Below, one piece after another: positions 1 to 8,867 of a DNA stretch of 64,000 nt. Both the position numbers and the translations under genes were made by a program. Each line of letters begins with the position of its first letter. Within the stretch, counting starts at the first letter, position 1. The stretch is from Sphingomonas telluris (lineage in GTDB: Bacteria; Pseudomonadota; Alphaproteobacteria; Sphingomonadales; Sphingomonadaceae): the NCBI RefSeq assembly GCF_022568775.1, contig NZ_JAKZHW010000001.1, positions 1,550,001 through 1,614,000 of the forward strand, written 5' to 3'. The notes beneath the pieces were generated by a model. It made no database searches. It was given only the letters and a program-made list of their open reading frames with translations, and was not told the DNA's origin.

Positions 1-189
1 GAGACGATCGTCGAGATCTCGGAGGGCGGGAAAACCAAGATGCTCCTCGCCCATGGCCAGCTGAAGGACTTCAAGGCCTGCTTCGGCATGGTGAAGCGCG
101 CCGGACGCAAGGGCATCTGCATCGATGCCGAAGCAGCCGAGCTGCTCGGCGTGAAGGAAGGCGACACCGTCCTTGCGGTAAAGCGCTAG
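1..189 (+). CDS. astA: Arginine N-succinyltransferase, C-terminal fragment
   Basis: The window opens inside a reading frame whose last 62 codons are visible, ending in TAG at 187-189. The fragment ends in a short domain with a Gly-Asp pair (GVKEGDTVLAVKR), as expected for the end of AstA, the first enzyme of the arginine succinyltransferase pathway, which succinylates arginine using succinyl-CoA. The family call rests mainly on the next gene: astB starts on the last base of this stop codon, a coupling typical of ast operons. The catalytic part lies outside the window, so its integrity cannot be judged. Confidence 0.75.
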   Translation, partial: ETIVEISEGGKTKMLLAHGQLKDFKACFGMVKRAGRKGICIDAEAAELLGVKEGDTVLAVKR

Positions 190-1442
190 TGGCCCTTCGC
201 GAGATCAACTTCGACGGGATCATCGGACCGTCGCACAATTATGCGGGGCTGAGCTTCGGCAACCTCGCGTCGACGAAGAACGCTGGCCAGGTTTCGCAAC
301 CGCGCGCGGCGGCGCTGCAGGGCATCGACAAGATGCGCGCCAACCTCGCGCTCGGGCTCGCCCAGGGCATCTTCTTGCCGAATGCTCGCCCGAACCGCAG
401 CTGGCTGGCGGAACTCGGCACGGACTACGAGCACGCCGACGCGCCCCTCGCCGCAGCCGCCATGTCGGCCTCATCGATGTGGGCCGCGAATGCCGCGACG
501 GTCTCGCCGGCGCCCGACACGAGCGACGGGCGCTGCCACCTGACCGCCGCCAACCTGCGGACCATGCCGCATCGCAGCCATGAATGGCCGGGCACGCTGG
601 CGCAGCTGAAGATCGCCTTTGCCGACCCGGCGCATTTCCGCGTCCACGGCCCGGTCCCGCCCGCGTTCGGGGATGAAGGCGCTGCGAACCACATGCGCGT
701 GACATCGAAGCACGGCGAGCGCGGCCTGGAGCTGTTCGTATACGGCGTCACCGGCGGCGCGTTCCCTGCGCGACAGCATTTGCAGGCTTCGAAGGCCATC
801 GCGCGCCTTCACGGCCTCGATCCGGACCGCACCTTGTTCGTCGAGCAGTCCGAGGAGGCGATCGCCGCGGGCGCCTTCCACAACGACGTCGTCGCCGTGG
901 CGAATGAGAACGTCCTCTTCGCGCACGAGCTGGCGTTCGCCGACCGCGCCGGCCTGGTCGGCTTTTGCGAGAGCCGCCTGCCCGGTTTCGAGCTGGTCGA
1001 GGTGCCCGCTGCGGAAGTGCCGATCGGCGACGCGATTACGTCCTATCTGTTCAACGCGCAGCTGGTGACCCCTCCCGACGGCGAGATGACGCTGGTCGTT
1101 CCGACCGAGGCTCGCGAGACGCCTACGGTCTGGTCGTGGATCGAGCGGCATATCGCCGGCAACGGCCCGATCCGCCGCGTCGAGGTCGTCGACGTTCGCC
1201 AGTCGATGGCCAATGGCGGCGGCCCTGCCTGCCTGAGGCTTCGCGTAGTCGCCGACCCCGCGACCGTGGATCCCCGCTTCATCGTCGACGATGCCAAGCT
1301 CGATAAATTGGCGGAGGTGATCCGCCGGACCTGGCCGATCGACATCGACAATGCCGACCTGCAAAAGCCGTCGCTCGCGACCGATGTGGAAGCGGCGCGA
1401 ACCGCCTTGCTGGAAGCCCTGGACCTGACCGAACTCGCCTGA
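189..1442 (+). CDS. astB: N-succinylarginine dihydrolase AstB
   Basis: AstB hydrolyses N2-succinylarginine to succinylornithine, releasing CO2 and two ammonia, in cytosolic arginine catabolism. The 417-residue product begins with a family-typical FDGIIGPSHNYAGLSFGN segment. It carries the expected catalytic elements of the pentein-fold amidinotransferase family: an acidic residue in GDEGAANHMR (about residue 163), His in GAFHNDVVAV (about 235) and a nucleophilic Cys in GGGPACLRLR (about 345). The GTG start at 189 shares its first base with the last base of the astA stop (TAGTG), implying translational coupling. Length is close to the enterobacterial enzyme (about 447). No astC/D/E gene follows on this strand, so the operon may end here. 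Confidence 0.95.
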   Translation: MALREINFDGIIGPSHNYAGLSFGNLASTKNAGQVSQPRAAALQGIDKMRANLALGLAQGIFLPNARPNRSWLAELGTDYEHADAPLAAAAMSASSMWAANAATVSPAPDTSDGRCHLTAANLRTMPHRSHEWPGTLAQLKIAFADPAHFRVHGPVPPAFGDEGAANHMRVTSKHGERGLELFVYGVTGGAFPARQHLQASKAIARLHGLDPDRTLFVEQSEEAIAAGAFHNDVVAVANENVLFAHELAFADRAGLVGFCESRLPGFELVEVPAAEVPIGDAITSYLFNAQLVTPPDGEMTLVVPTEARETPTVWSWIERHIAGNGPIRRVEVVDVRQSMANGGGPACLRLRVVADPATVDPRFIVDDAKLDKLAEVIRRTWPIDIDNADLQKPSLATDVEAARTALLEALDLTELA

Positions 1443-1544
1443 ATCCCGTATCGGGACAAATCCGGGTTCTTAACGCCTTCGTAACTCTGTTTTTTAGGAC
1501 GGAATCGGCTCAAAACCTGAGTCGAATCGTTCAGGCGTTAACAC

Positions 1545-1886
1545 ATGGCGATGCTTCGAAAACTCGGTCGACTATTCACCATCAAGACCCGCACCGAAGC
1601 GTGGCTGGTGACCTATGCCATCGCCTTGGGCGCAGTCGAACGGGCTCGCCACTATCTAGATCTGTACCCGGGGACTGGCGGCTGGCTGCTCGCCCTGGCG
1701 TGCACGGGCGTCGTCTTCATCGCCGGCGCGAAACTGCTGGATTCAGTGAAGCCGGCCCCTCCGGCGGTCGCGATGGGGCCCTACCCGCCGCGGGTGCAGC
1801 GCCGCGTGACCTCTACTCGTAGTCGACCCAGAGCGCGCCAGACGCGTTCCGGTTCAGGATCACCGCTTTCACTTCGCAGAGATTGA
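1545..1886 (+). CDS. Small putative membrane protein
   Basis: This is a 113-residue product of unknown function. It has a basic N-terminus, an amphipathic stretch, and one or two hydrophobic segments (WLVTYAIALGAVERARHYL and WLLALACTGVVFIAGAKLL), so it is probably an inner-membrane protein. I recall similar short proteins from sphingomonads but cannot name a family. The last 25 or so residues (after GPYPPRVQRR) are Arg/Ser-rich and lie antisense to the end of the next gene on the minus strand. That tail looks non-native, and a lost stop codon or small indel is possible. No strong ribosome-binding site is visible. Confidence 0.6.
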   Translation: MAMLRKLGRLFTIKTRTEAWLVTYAIALGAVERARHYLDLYPGTGGWLLALACTGVVFIAGAKLLDSVKPAPPAVAMGPYPPRVQRRVTSTRSRPRARQTRSGSGSPLSLRRD

Positions 1887-2157
1887 CGCCGCTCCAGACG
1901 ACGGTGCCGACGCCCTGAAGCGTCGCCTGGATGTCGAACGCGCAATCGGGGTCGTTGAACGTGACCGAGCCGCGCCCGCCCGGCGACGGAGCGGAGCCGA
2001 GAGGCTTCCAGTCCTTCGTCCCGTAGCGGCGGATCGTTAGCGCCTGCATGTTCAGGCCGGTATTGTTGACCACGGAAAAAGCGCCCGCACCTGCAATGGC
2101 AGGCACGGGCGTCGCGATTGTCGATACTGCAATGAGCAAGGCGAACAGCTTACGCAT
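1813..2157 (-). CDS. Small secreted protein, function unknown
   Basis: The product is 114 residues with a clear Sec signal peptide (MRKLFALLIAVSTIATPVPAIAG). The mature part is small and probably beta-rich, with two cysteines (DCAFDIQ and NLCEVKAV) that could form a periplasmic disulfide. The ATG at 2157 is preferred over upstream in-frame starts because it places the signal sequence at the N-terminus. The 3' end overlaps the convergent small membrane-protein gene by 74 bases. No known domain is recognised. Confidence 0.75.
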   Translation of the reverse strand: MRKLFALLIAVSTIATPVPAIAGAGAFSVVNNTGLNMQALTIRRYGTKDWKPLGSAPSPGGRGSVTFNDPDCAFDIQATLQGVGTVVWSGVNLCEVKAVILNRNASGALWVDYE

Positions 2158-2213
2158 GAGCGTCAGTATATTCGCATTTGACCCTCCCGCGAACGGGAAT
2201 CGCAAATGAGGGC

Positions 2214-2468
2214 CTAAGCGGCCTTCAGCTCGTGATAGCTGGAACGCGAGCTCCAACCGACCACGGTGACTGCATTTCCCTGCCGATAGCCTTCCTGCAG
2301 CGGCAGTGCCGTTCCGCAGAATGCGCATTCCGCCAGCAAGCGACCGAGAAACCAGTGAGTCCGACCGCAACCCGGGCAGTGGTTCACTTCGTTCTCACGA
2401 TACACGGCATGATAGCCCCGCACCGCGGGATCGAACGGATCGCGGCGGGCGTCGATCGAAGTCAACAT
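2214..2468 (-). CDS. Small zinc-ribbon protein
   Basis: This 84-residue protein has two CxxC knuckles (C31-C34 in CPGCG, C48-C51 in CAFCG) separated by 13 residues, the spacing of a zinc-ribbon fold. The segment after CPGCG reads RTHWFLGRLLAECAFC. The ATG at 2468 is preceded by a good Shine-Dalgarno sequence (GGAAGGAA). Function is unknown; such proteins can bind nucleic acid or serve as adaptors, but nothing here decides it. The gene stands alone between two other small genes. Confidence 0.75.
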   Translation of the reverse strand: MLTSIDARRDPFDPAVRGYHAVYRENEVNHCPGCGRTHWFLGRLLAECAFCGTALPLQEGYRQGNAVTVVGWSSRSSYHELKAA

Positions 2469-2697
2469 TCGTCGTTCCTTCCAGCCATTTCACCCTCCAA
2501 CGAGCGATGAGTCGTTAGGTTTCAGAGATAATCTGCAATTGCGGCAAGATTGTCGCCTTCGGACCACAGACTGTTTCAGTCTGGAACGGTTTGGCGGGTT
2601 CTGTCGGACTGCCTGTGGATATTAACCGAGTCTTAGGTTTCTCCGGACCATCGTGCGGCAGTGGGAGAGGGACATGCCTTTTGGGGAGGCGCGTACG

Positions 2698-2853
2698 ATG
2701 GAGTCGAACGAGCGTTATTATCGTCGCAGGGCCGTGGAGGAGCGTATGGCCGCCCAACGCGCCATGACCGAGCAGGCTCGGGCCTGGCATGCCAAGCTGG
2801 CGGCGGACTTTGCAGAGCGGGCTAATCCGACGACGGTCGCTGTAAGCGCCTAA
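2698..2853 (+). CDS. Small charged helical protein
   Basis: A 51-residue, very Arg/Ala-rich product (starting MESNERYYRRRAVEERMAAQ) that should be almost wholly alpha-helical. The ATG at 2698 is chosen because GGGGAGG lies 8 bases upstream; an in-frame ATG at 2674 and an earlier TTG-type start are possible but less well placed. No function can be assigned. It ends 6 bases before the convergent NRAMP-type gene. Confidence 0.6.
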   Translation: MESNERYYRRRAVEERMAAQRAMTEQARAWHAKLAADFAERANPTTVAVSA

Positions 2854-2859
2854 GGGCGC

Positions 2860-4166
2860 TCACGCGATCCAGCTAACGACCAGAGCCGCCGTGCACAGGA
2901 ATGTCACGGCGGTCGTCATCCAGCCAAGGAAATTCGTCTTCCAGCCGTTGGTCCGGGCGCCCACGACGCGCCGGCTGTTCGTCAGAAGCATCATGATCAG
3001 GAGCAGTGGCGGCACCGAAAAGCCCTGCACGATCCCCGACCAGACGAGCGCGCGCATCGGATTGAAGCCGAGGAAGTTGAGCCGACCGCAATCGCCGTGA
3101 CCAGAGCGATCACTCCGTAGAACAGGCGATTGTCCTCCGGCTCGTCATGAAGGCTCGCCTGACGGCCAATGCCCTGGACGACGTCGTAGGCTGCGCCAGT
3201 GGTCATGACCGGCACGGCGAGGAAGCCGACGCCCACGACGCCCGCCGCGAACAGGAACTTCGCTCCCTCGCCTGCCAGAGGTTCCAGCGCCGATGCCGCC
3301 CGGGCGGCCGTTTCGATCTCGGTCTGGCCCGCCGGGTGGAGCGTGGTGCCCGTGGCAAGGATGATGAAATAGAGGATGACGTTGGAGAAGATCATGCCCG
3401 TCAGCACATCGCGACTGGTCTTCTTCATCTCGCGGCGAGTGGCCCCCCGTCGCTGCCAAAGCCGCCTGCGGCCGATGGCAATCTGTTCCTCGACCTCCTG
3501 GTTGGACTGCCAAGTGTAGACGTAGGCCGATAACGAAGTCCCGATGCAGGCGACGACCAGCGCCAGGAATTCGGCGTCGAGCCTCAGCCTTGGAACGAAT
3601 GTCGCGCGAAGCACCTCTGCCGGATCTGGCCGGGTCATGATCGCCGCGGCGATGTAGGCGAACAGGACGAGCGCCAGCCAGCGGAAGACATGCCGGATCA
3701 GCGTGTAGGATCCGAAATACTGGATCGCGTAGATAATCGCCGCGGTCCCGACGACGATCACCGGGATTGGCAGCGGAACGAACAGGTTGAGCGCGGCTCC
3801 TATTCCACCCAGGTCTGCCGCAGCCTCGATGATGTTGCCGATGAAGGCGAGCGTCACGAGCGGATAAAGCACCCAGCGCGGGAACTGGTCGCGGATGCAG
3901 GCGAACAGCCCCTTGCCGTAGACCTGCCCGATCTTCGCCGACAGGTAGGTGACCACGTACATCATCGGCAGCAGGACGGGAGCGACCCAGAGGAAGCCCA
4001 AGCCGTATTTCGCCCCGGCGCTCGCGTACGTGCCGATGGCCGAAGGATCGTCGTCGGCCGCGCCGGTTACCACGCTGGCGCCGACCAGCTTGAGGATCCC
4101 CGGCGGCGGAGGCGGTGCCTCGACCTGGGTGTCGGCTTCGAGGGGTTCGCGGATGAAGTTGTTCAC
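2860..4166 (-). pseudogene. NRAMP-family metal transporter, frameshifted near the 3' end
   Basis: The N-terminal 360 or so residues clearly match the NRAMP divalent-metal transporter family: the first helix carries the DPSAIGTYASAGAKYG signature (the metal-binding DPxN/DPS loop), followed by many membrane helices. The frame then runs out of register around 3081-3084: the first frame reads IAVGSTSSASIRCARSS, while the neighbouring frame resumes with LNFLGFNPMRALVWSG and continues as perfectly good transmembrane protein to a stop at 2860. One base missing after GTCGG would restore a single protein of about 435 residues. Start is GTG at 4166. This is either a recent inactivating deletion or a sequencing/assembly error. 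If real, the last two helices are replaced by an Arg/Ser tail. Confidence 0.8.
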
Positions 4167-4235
4167 AGGTGCACGCAGAGAAGAAGGTCTGCGCTCAACC
4201 GGTGAGGAGCGCGCTGGCTCCTACGGCCGTTCGGA

Positions 4236-5594
4236 TTAGTGCGCCGCCGCAGTCGTAACCGGAGCCGGCGCGGCACTTGGCTGCCAACCCGCCGGCGTAA
4301 CCCGCCACACGGTATTTCCGACATCGTCGGCAATCAGAAGCGCACCGAACCGGTCTACCGCCACCCCGACGGGCCGCCCGAACGTCTTGCCCTTCGCCAT
4401 GTCGAGGAAGCCCGTCACGACGTCGACAGGCTTGCCGGTCGGCTTTCCATCGGCGAACGGGACGAATACGACCTTGTAACCGGAAGGCGAATAGCGGTCC
4501 CAGCTACCGTGCTCGCCGATAAAGGCTCCACCACGATAGCGGCCGAGGAGAGTGCCGTTGTAGAAGGTCAGGCCCAGAGCAGCGACGTGCGAGCCGAGGG
4601 CATAGTCGGGCACGATGGCCTTCGCGACGAGCTCGGGGTTCTGCGGTCTGACGCGCGGGTCGAGGTGCTGGCCGTAATAGGAATAGGGCCAGCCGTAGAA
4701 GCCGCCGTCCCTCACCGAGGTCAGATAGTCCGGCACTAAGTGCGCGCCGAGCTCGTCGCGTTCGTTCACCACTACGAAGAGCGTATTGGTCCCCGGGTAG
4801 AAGACTGGGCTGTTCGGGTTGCGGAGGCCGGTCGCGAACTCGCGTGCGGCGCCGGTCTTGCGGTCGATCTCCCAGACCGAGGCCCTGCCCCGCTCGGCGT
4901 CCCAGCCGTTCTCGACGATATTACTGTTCGATCCGACGGTTGCGTACAGCTTCGTACCGTCGGGGCTGGCAACGAGGCTCTTCGTCCAGTGGTGATCGAT
5001 GGGCCCGCCCGGCAATGGCGTGAGGGTCCGGCCCGGCGCGGTCAGCGTCGTCTGGCCCGGCGTATAGGGATAGGCGACCACGCCGTCCGTGTTGGCGACG
5101 TACAGCGTCCCGTCGACCCAGCTTACGCCGAACGGCGACCGGAGATTGTCGAGCAGGGTCGTCTGAACCTCGGGCCTGCCGTCGCCGTCCGCATCGCGGA
5201 TGAGCGTAATGCGGCTCGCCGCCTTTGGACCGCCGGGGTAGCTCGTCGCCTTGTTCTTCACGAGCGCGACGATCGGGTCCTTCGGCCGCTTGACCGGCTC
5301 CGGCGGCGGCGACTTGGCCTGCACCGCCAAGATGTCGCCGTTGGGAAGAACGTAGACGAAGCGGGGATGCGCGAGGTTGGTGGCCAACGCCTTGATCTGC
5401 AGACCCGCCGCGACCGTCGGAGTCTTGCCCGCCGGCCAGCCCTCGCCGGGGGAAACGTTGACCGGCGGAAGCAGGAACTGCTTGGGCTCCGGCAGGACCG
5501 GGTTCGTGCCCATCTGGCTGGATTCGTCGAACTTGGGATCGCTGCAGGCCGCCACCGATGCCAGTGCGCAGCCGATCAGGAGGAGCCGTCTCAT
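4236..5594 (-). CDS. Lipoprotein PQQ-type sugar/sorbosone dehydrogenase-like protein
   Basis: The 452-residue product starts with a lipoprotein signal (MRRLLLIGCALASVAAC, Cys at about 17), so it is probably anchored in the periplasm. The rest is a six-bladed beta-propeller of the soluble glucose/L-sorbosone dehydrogenase family, with repeats such as LRSPFGVSWVDGTLYVAN, GLRNPNSPVFYPGTNTLFVVV and GRPVGVAVDRFGALLIADD, and a catalytic-type GPIDHHWTKSLVAS loop. Substrate cannot be inferred. The ATG at 5594 is chosen because it overlaps the stop of the upstream DUF2231 gene (TGATG), giving a two-gene unit; an in-frame start 18 bases upstream is unlikely. Confidence 0.85.
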   Translation of the reverse strand: MRRLLLIGCALASVAACSDPKFDESSQMGTNPVLPEPKQFLLPPVNVSPGEGWPAGKTPTVAAGLQIKALATNLAHPRFVYVLPNGDILAVQAKSPPPEPVKRPKDPIVALVKNKATSYPGGPKAASRITLIRDADGDGRPEVQTTLLDNLRSPFGVSWVDGTLYVANTDGVVAYPYTPGQTTLTAPGRTLTPLPGGPIDHHWTKSLVASPDGTKLYATVGSNSNIVENGWDAERGRASVWEIDRKTGAAREFATGLRNPNSPVFYPGTNTLFVVVNERDELGAHLVPDYLTSVRDGGFYGWPYSYYGQHLDPRVRPQNPELVAKAIVPDYALGSHVAALGLTFYNGTLLGRYRGGAFIGEHGSWDRYSPSGYKVVFVPFADGKPTGKPVDVVTGFLDMAKGKTFGRPVGVAVDRFGALLIADDVGNTVWRVTPAGWQPSAAPAPVTTAAAH

Positions 5595-6049
5595 CACGCG
5601 TTTCTCCTCCACGTCAGAGTCGAGAACCCGGCGCCCACCAGCATCAGCAAGGCGACGATGCCGGAGAGGATCAGCCCTTCAGGAACAACCGCCGTCCAGC
5701 CGTCGCGGCTGTGGATGAAGGCGTTGAGCAGTGCCAGAAGCCAGGCGACGATGGGCAATAGGATATGCCATCCCGACCCGCGCGGACGGCCCTCGGACCT
5801 GCGCCGCTCGACCAGCCAGTCGACCGCGCCGAAGAATATGGCGAGGCCGCCCATCACCAGGCCGGCGACGATCAGCCAGATCGAGAAATACTGCCACTGC
5901 AGGTTGTACGACCGCGAGTAGGCAATGTCGGTGATGAAGGCCAAGGTGAAGTAAGCGAGCGGGAATGCTCCGAACACGGCGTGGAGCGCGTCGAGCGCCC
6001 CGCGCTTTTGCGTCTTTGTCGGTCGATCGTCCGGATCCGCTTGCGCCAT
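5594..6049 (-). CDS. DUF2231-type four-helix membrane protein
   Basis: This 151-residue inner-membrane protein has four hydrophobic helices: AVFGAFPLAYFTLAFITDIAY, YFSIWLIVAGLVMGGLAIFFG, HILLPIVAWLLALLNAFIHS and GLILSGIVALLMLVGAGF. The Arg-rich loop RRRSEGRPRGSG sits between the second and third. This matches DUF2231 proteins, which often accompany sorbosone-dehydrogenase-like genes in Alphaproteobacteria. The ATG at 6049 is preceded by GAGGTGA. The stop overlaps the start of the downstream dehydrogenase, so the two are probably co-translated. A role as a membrane or electron-transfer partner is inference only. Confidence 0.8.
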   Translation of the reverse strand: MAQADPDDRPTKTQKRGALDALHAVFGAFPLAYFTLAFITDIAYSRSYNLQWQYFSIWLIVAGLVMGGLAIFFGAVDWLVERRRSEGRPRGSGWHILLPIVAWLLALLNAFIHSRDGWTAVVPEGLILSGIVALLMLVGAGFSTLTWRRNA

Positions 6050-6182
6050 ATTCACCTCGCGCGGTTGCAACCGCCGATACGAGTGGCAGGTCGCAACGGT
6101 TCCATCGGCCGGAATGCCCGGGCTGCGAGTTAGCTCACGATTGCGATGCAACCGCTCAATTGCGCTCGGTGCCTCAGGAAAA

Positions 6183-6259
6183 TGGCGCGCCCGGAACGAT
6201 TCGAACGTCCGACCCTCAGATTCGTAGTCTGATGCTCTATCCAGCTGAGCTACGGGCGC
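6183..6259 (-). tRNA. tRNA-Arg (anticodon ACG)
   Basis: A complete 77-nt tRNA with encoded CCA lies on the minus strand. Acceptor stem GCGCCCG pairs with CGGGCGC, discriminator G. The D arm is GCTC...GAGC. The anticodon arm is TCAGA-CTACGAA-TCTGA, giving anticodon ACG (read as ICG). The T arm is GGACG-TTCGAAT-CGTTC. Confidence 0.97.
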
Positions 6260-6359
6260 GGCGCCGTGGAAACGGCAGGCGGGCGACATAGGGGCCTCGT
6301 TCGCGCCGCGCAACCCTCGAAAGTTGCGACATGCCGACACGCCTCCTAGAGCTTCGGCC

Positions 6360-6866
6360 ATGCGGACCCGCGTTTCCACTGCGTTCCTTGGGCTGGCCCT
6401 GCTTTCCGCCTGCTCGACTCAAGGCGGGCCATACCCGTCGCTGGCACCGCGAGCGGCCGAGAACATCGATCCCCGCGTTCCGGTGGTGAGCCCCATTCGG
6501 TCGGGGCCGGTGAGTGCCGGACTGGCGGCGCATCTCGCCGCGCTGGTCGATCAGGCGCAGTCGGGCGACGCCGCTTTCCGCGATGCCGCAGCCAATGCGG
6601 AGCGCCTCGCGGCCTCGGCAGGCGCTCCATCGTCTGAAAGCTGGGTCGTGGCGCAGCAGGCGCTTTCCGCGGCCCAGGCGGCCCGCGGGCCGACGACGCG
6701 AGCGATGGGCGATATCGACGGACTGGGCTCGACCGCGCTCGCCACCAAGGGCGGAATTTCGCAGGCGGACATGGACGCGATCCAGAAGGCGGCCGCGATC
6801 GTCTCGGAAATCGATCAGCGCGAGGCGGAGCGCCTCGACGTCCTCGAGAAACGCCTGCGCAGTTAG
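6360..6866 (+). CDS. Putative lipoprotein
   Basis: A 168-residue product with a type II signal sequence (MRTRVSTAFLGLALLSAC, lipobox LLSAC) and a mature, Ala-rich, probably helical domain (for example AAHLAALVDQAQSGDAAFRDA and a C-terminal SEIDQREAERLDVLEKRL coiled coil). It is likely an outer- or inner-membrane-anchored periplasmic protein of unknown function. ATG 6360 is preferred over the upstream in-frame ATG at 6324 because it puts the signal sequence first. Its last 4 bases overlap the convergent acetyltransferase gene. Confidence 0.75.
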   Translation: MRTRVSTAFLGLALLSACSTQGGPYPSLAPRAAENIDPRVPVVSPIRSGPVSAGLAAHLAALVDQAQSGDAAFRDAAANAERLAASAGAPSSESWVVAQQALSAAQAARGPTTRAMGDIDGLGSTALATKGGISQADMDAIQKAAAIVSEIDQREAERLDVLEKRLRS

Positions 6867-7435
6867 CGGAGAGCGGCCGCGCGCGCCGCAGGCCACTCCT
6901 GGGCTTCGATGCGGTAGACGATCGTCGGATTGATTTCCGGCGGCAGGTCCTTGCTCTGGAAGTCCATGTCCGGCCGGCGGGTCATGCTCAGCCGCTTCAT
7001 CAGGCCCTGGCTCGCTTCGTTCTGGTTGACCGTGAGCGCGACGACGTGCGGAGCGCCGAACTTGCCGAAGGCGAGGTCGAGGCTCGCGATGGCTGCTTCC
7101 TTGGCATAGCCCTGCCCCCACGCATCCTCGCGCAGGCGCCAGCCCACTTCGAAGTCGCCGGGATTGGGTGCGCCGTCGCTGTTGACGCGCTTGAGGCCGC
7201 AAAAGCCCAGCAAGGCGCCGTCGGACTTGCGCTCGACGATCCAGAATGTGTGGCCGAACTCGCGCTGGTAACGTTCGATGCGTCCGAACGCGGCCTCATG
7301 CCATTCGCGCGACCGGACACCGCCAAGCCAGCGCATGACGCCTTCCGTGTTGGTGTGCCGGATGAATTCATCGAGGTCCTCGGCGTCCCAGGTGCGGAGG
7401 CGGAGCCGCTCGGTCTCGGCCGCGACCTCAGCCAT
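6863..7435 (-). CDS. GNAT-family N-acetyltransferase (RimJ-like)
   Basis: The 190-residue product has the RimJ/RimL-type GNAT layout: TERLRLRTWDAEDLDEFIRHTN at the N-terminus, beta strands with FWIVERKSDGALLGFCGLKRV, motif A around EVGWRLREDAWGQGYAKEA (acetyl-CoA pyrophosphate loop), and the late NQNEASQGLMKRLSM strand-helix. Such enzymes acetylate amino groups of proteins or small molecules; the substrate is unknown here. It overlaps the upstream PLP decarboxylase by 8 bases and so is the third gene of a hemB-decarboxylase-acetyltransferase unit. Confidence 0.88.
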   Translation of the reverse strand: MAEVAAETERLRLRTWDAEDLDEFIRHTNTEGVMRWLGGVRSREWHEAAFGRIERYQREFGHTFWIVERKSDGALLGFCGLKRVNSDGAPNPGDFEVGWRLREDAWGQGYAKEAAIASLDLAFGKFGAPHVVALTVNQNEASQGLMKRLSMTRRPDMDFQSKDLPPEINPTIVYRIEAQEWPAARAAALR

Positions 7436-8867
7436 TGAGCGCCCTCACTCCGTCGAGAATTGCCTCGATCGCCTGATCGACATGTTCAAGATGCGTCCGG
7501 AAGGAGAGGATCGCGCAGCGGATAAGGTTGATGCCGTCGATGCGCGTGCCGCTCATCATCACGCGCCCTCCTTGCTGGAGGTGCTTCAGCAGTCGCTCGG
7601 TGAACTCGTTCGCGTCGCCATCCTTCGGCACATAGCGGAAGGCGACGACGGACAAGTCGGGCGGCGGTCCGGGGTCGAAGCCGTCGAGCTCCGACAGGCG
7701 ACCGTGGAAGTAGCGGGCGAGTGCGAGCTTCTCCGACTGCGCCGCGCGGAACGCCGAAACGCCGGCGATCTGCAACGGCAACCACAGGCGGAGCGCACGA
7801 AAATGGCGCGTCAACTCCGGCGAAAGGTCGGCGGGCGAAGGGCCCACTTCGGACTCGCCGAGCGGCCGGATATATTCGCCGGAAGCGCTGAAGGCGTCGG
7901 TGAGATGCTTTCCGTCGCGGACCAAAGCGGCACCGGTTCCGTACGGCAGGAACAGGGTCTTGTGCGGGTCGAGCGCAACGCTGTCCGCCTGCTCGATGCC
8001 GCGCAGCAACTCCCTGCCCTCGTCGCACAGCGAGAACAGCCCGCCATAGGCACCGTCGACGTGCAGCCATGCGCCGTATTTCTGGCAGAGCTCGGCGATC
8101 TCAGGCAGCGGATCGATTGCGCCCGTGTCGACCGTGCCGCCCGATGCTACGACCAGCCACGGCCGAATGCCGGTGCGCAGGTCCGCTTCGAACGCCTCTT
8201 CGAGCGCGCCCACCGACATGCGATGCCGCGCGTCGGTCTCGACCTGCCGTCGGGGCGAGCGACCCCTGCCCGCGATGTGGAGCGCCTTGTCGATGCAATA
8301 ATGCGCGAACCTCGTCGTGTAGACCGCGCCGCCGCCCTCCGGATCGCGAGCCTCGCGGGCGGCGACGATACCGGTGAGGTTGGCGATGCTTCCGCCTGAC
8401 GTCAGCGTTCCGGCCGCCGTCGCCGGATAGCCGATGACGCTCGCCAGCCACTGGGTGCAGGCATTCTCGATGCGCACGGCGCCGGGACTCGCCGAGGCAA
8501 AGCCGGAATATTTGTTAGCTGACGCGGCAAGCAAATCGCCCATCGCTGAATAGGGCAGTCCGCCTCCGGGGATGTAGGCCATGAAACGTGGCGAGGTCGT
8601 CGCGAAGCCGGGCCGGTCGATGCACTCCGCGACATAATCGAGCACTGCGGCAGGATCGCGACCGGAATCCGTGAACTCCGGGTCCAGGGTCTGTGCGAAG
8701 ACCTCCGACCAAGGCCGATTGCTCGGCGCAGTTTCGACTTGGTCCCAATAGGCGAGCGCGTGATCGAGGGTTCGCCCGCCGACATCGCGCCGCCGCTCCG
8801 CGTCCGGCTCCAGCGGGGAAGCCGCCGCGCGCAACCGCTCGATCTCGGTGCGCAGCCCGTCGAGCAT
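7428..8867 (-). CDS. Group II PLP-dependent decarboxylase (aromatic amino acid/glutamate type)
   Basis: The 479-residue protein belongs to the fold-type I group II decarboxylases. The PLP lysine sits in SVALDPHKTLFLPYG, the PLP-contact Asp/Ala in AWLHVDGAYGG, and the stretch TSGGSIANLTGIVAAREAR forms the phosphate-binding region. The N-terminal PRFMAYIPGGGLPYSAMGD segment matches aromatic L-amino-acid decarboxylases more than GadB. The substrate cannot be fixed by sequence alone. Its start overlaps the hemB stop (TGATG), so it is translationally coupled to porphyrin synthesis, perhaps only for expression reasons. Confidence 0.88.
   Translation of the reverse strand: MLDGLRTEIERLRAAASPLEPDAERRRDVGGRTLDHALAYWDQVETAPSNRPWSEVFAQTLDPEFTDSGRDPAAVLDYVAECIDRPGFATTSPRFMAYIPGGGLPYSAMGDLLAASANKYSGFASASPGAVRIENACTQWLASVIGYPATAAGTLTSGGSIANLTGIVAAREARDPEGGGAVYTTRFAHYCIDKALHIAGRGRSPRRQVETDARHRMSVGALEEAFEADLRTGIRPWLVVASGGTVDTGAIDPLPEIAELCQKYGAWLHVDGAYGGLFSLCDEGRELLRGIEQADSVALDPHKTLFLPYGTGAALVRDGKHLTDAFSASGEYIRPLGESEVGPSPADLSPELTRHFRALRLWLPLQIAGVSAFRAAQSEKLALARYFHGRLSELDGFDPGPPPDLSVVAFRYVPKDGDANEFTERLLKHLQQGGRVMMSGTRIDGINLIRCAILSFRTHLEHVDQAIEAILDGVRALNG

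Noticed and set aside
4740..5921. A 393-codon open frame antisense to the sorbosone-dehydrogenase-like gene
   Set aside because: Composition typical of an antisense shadow; it crosses two real genes.
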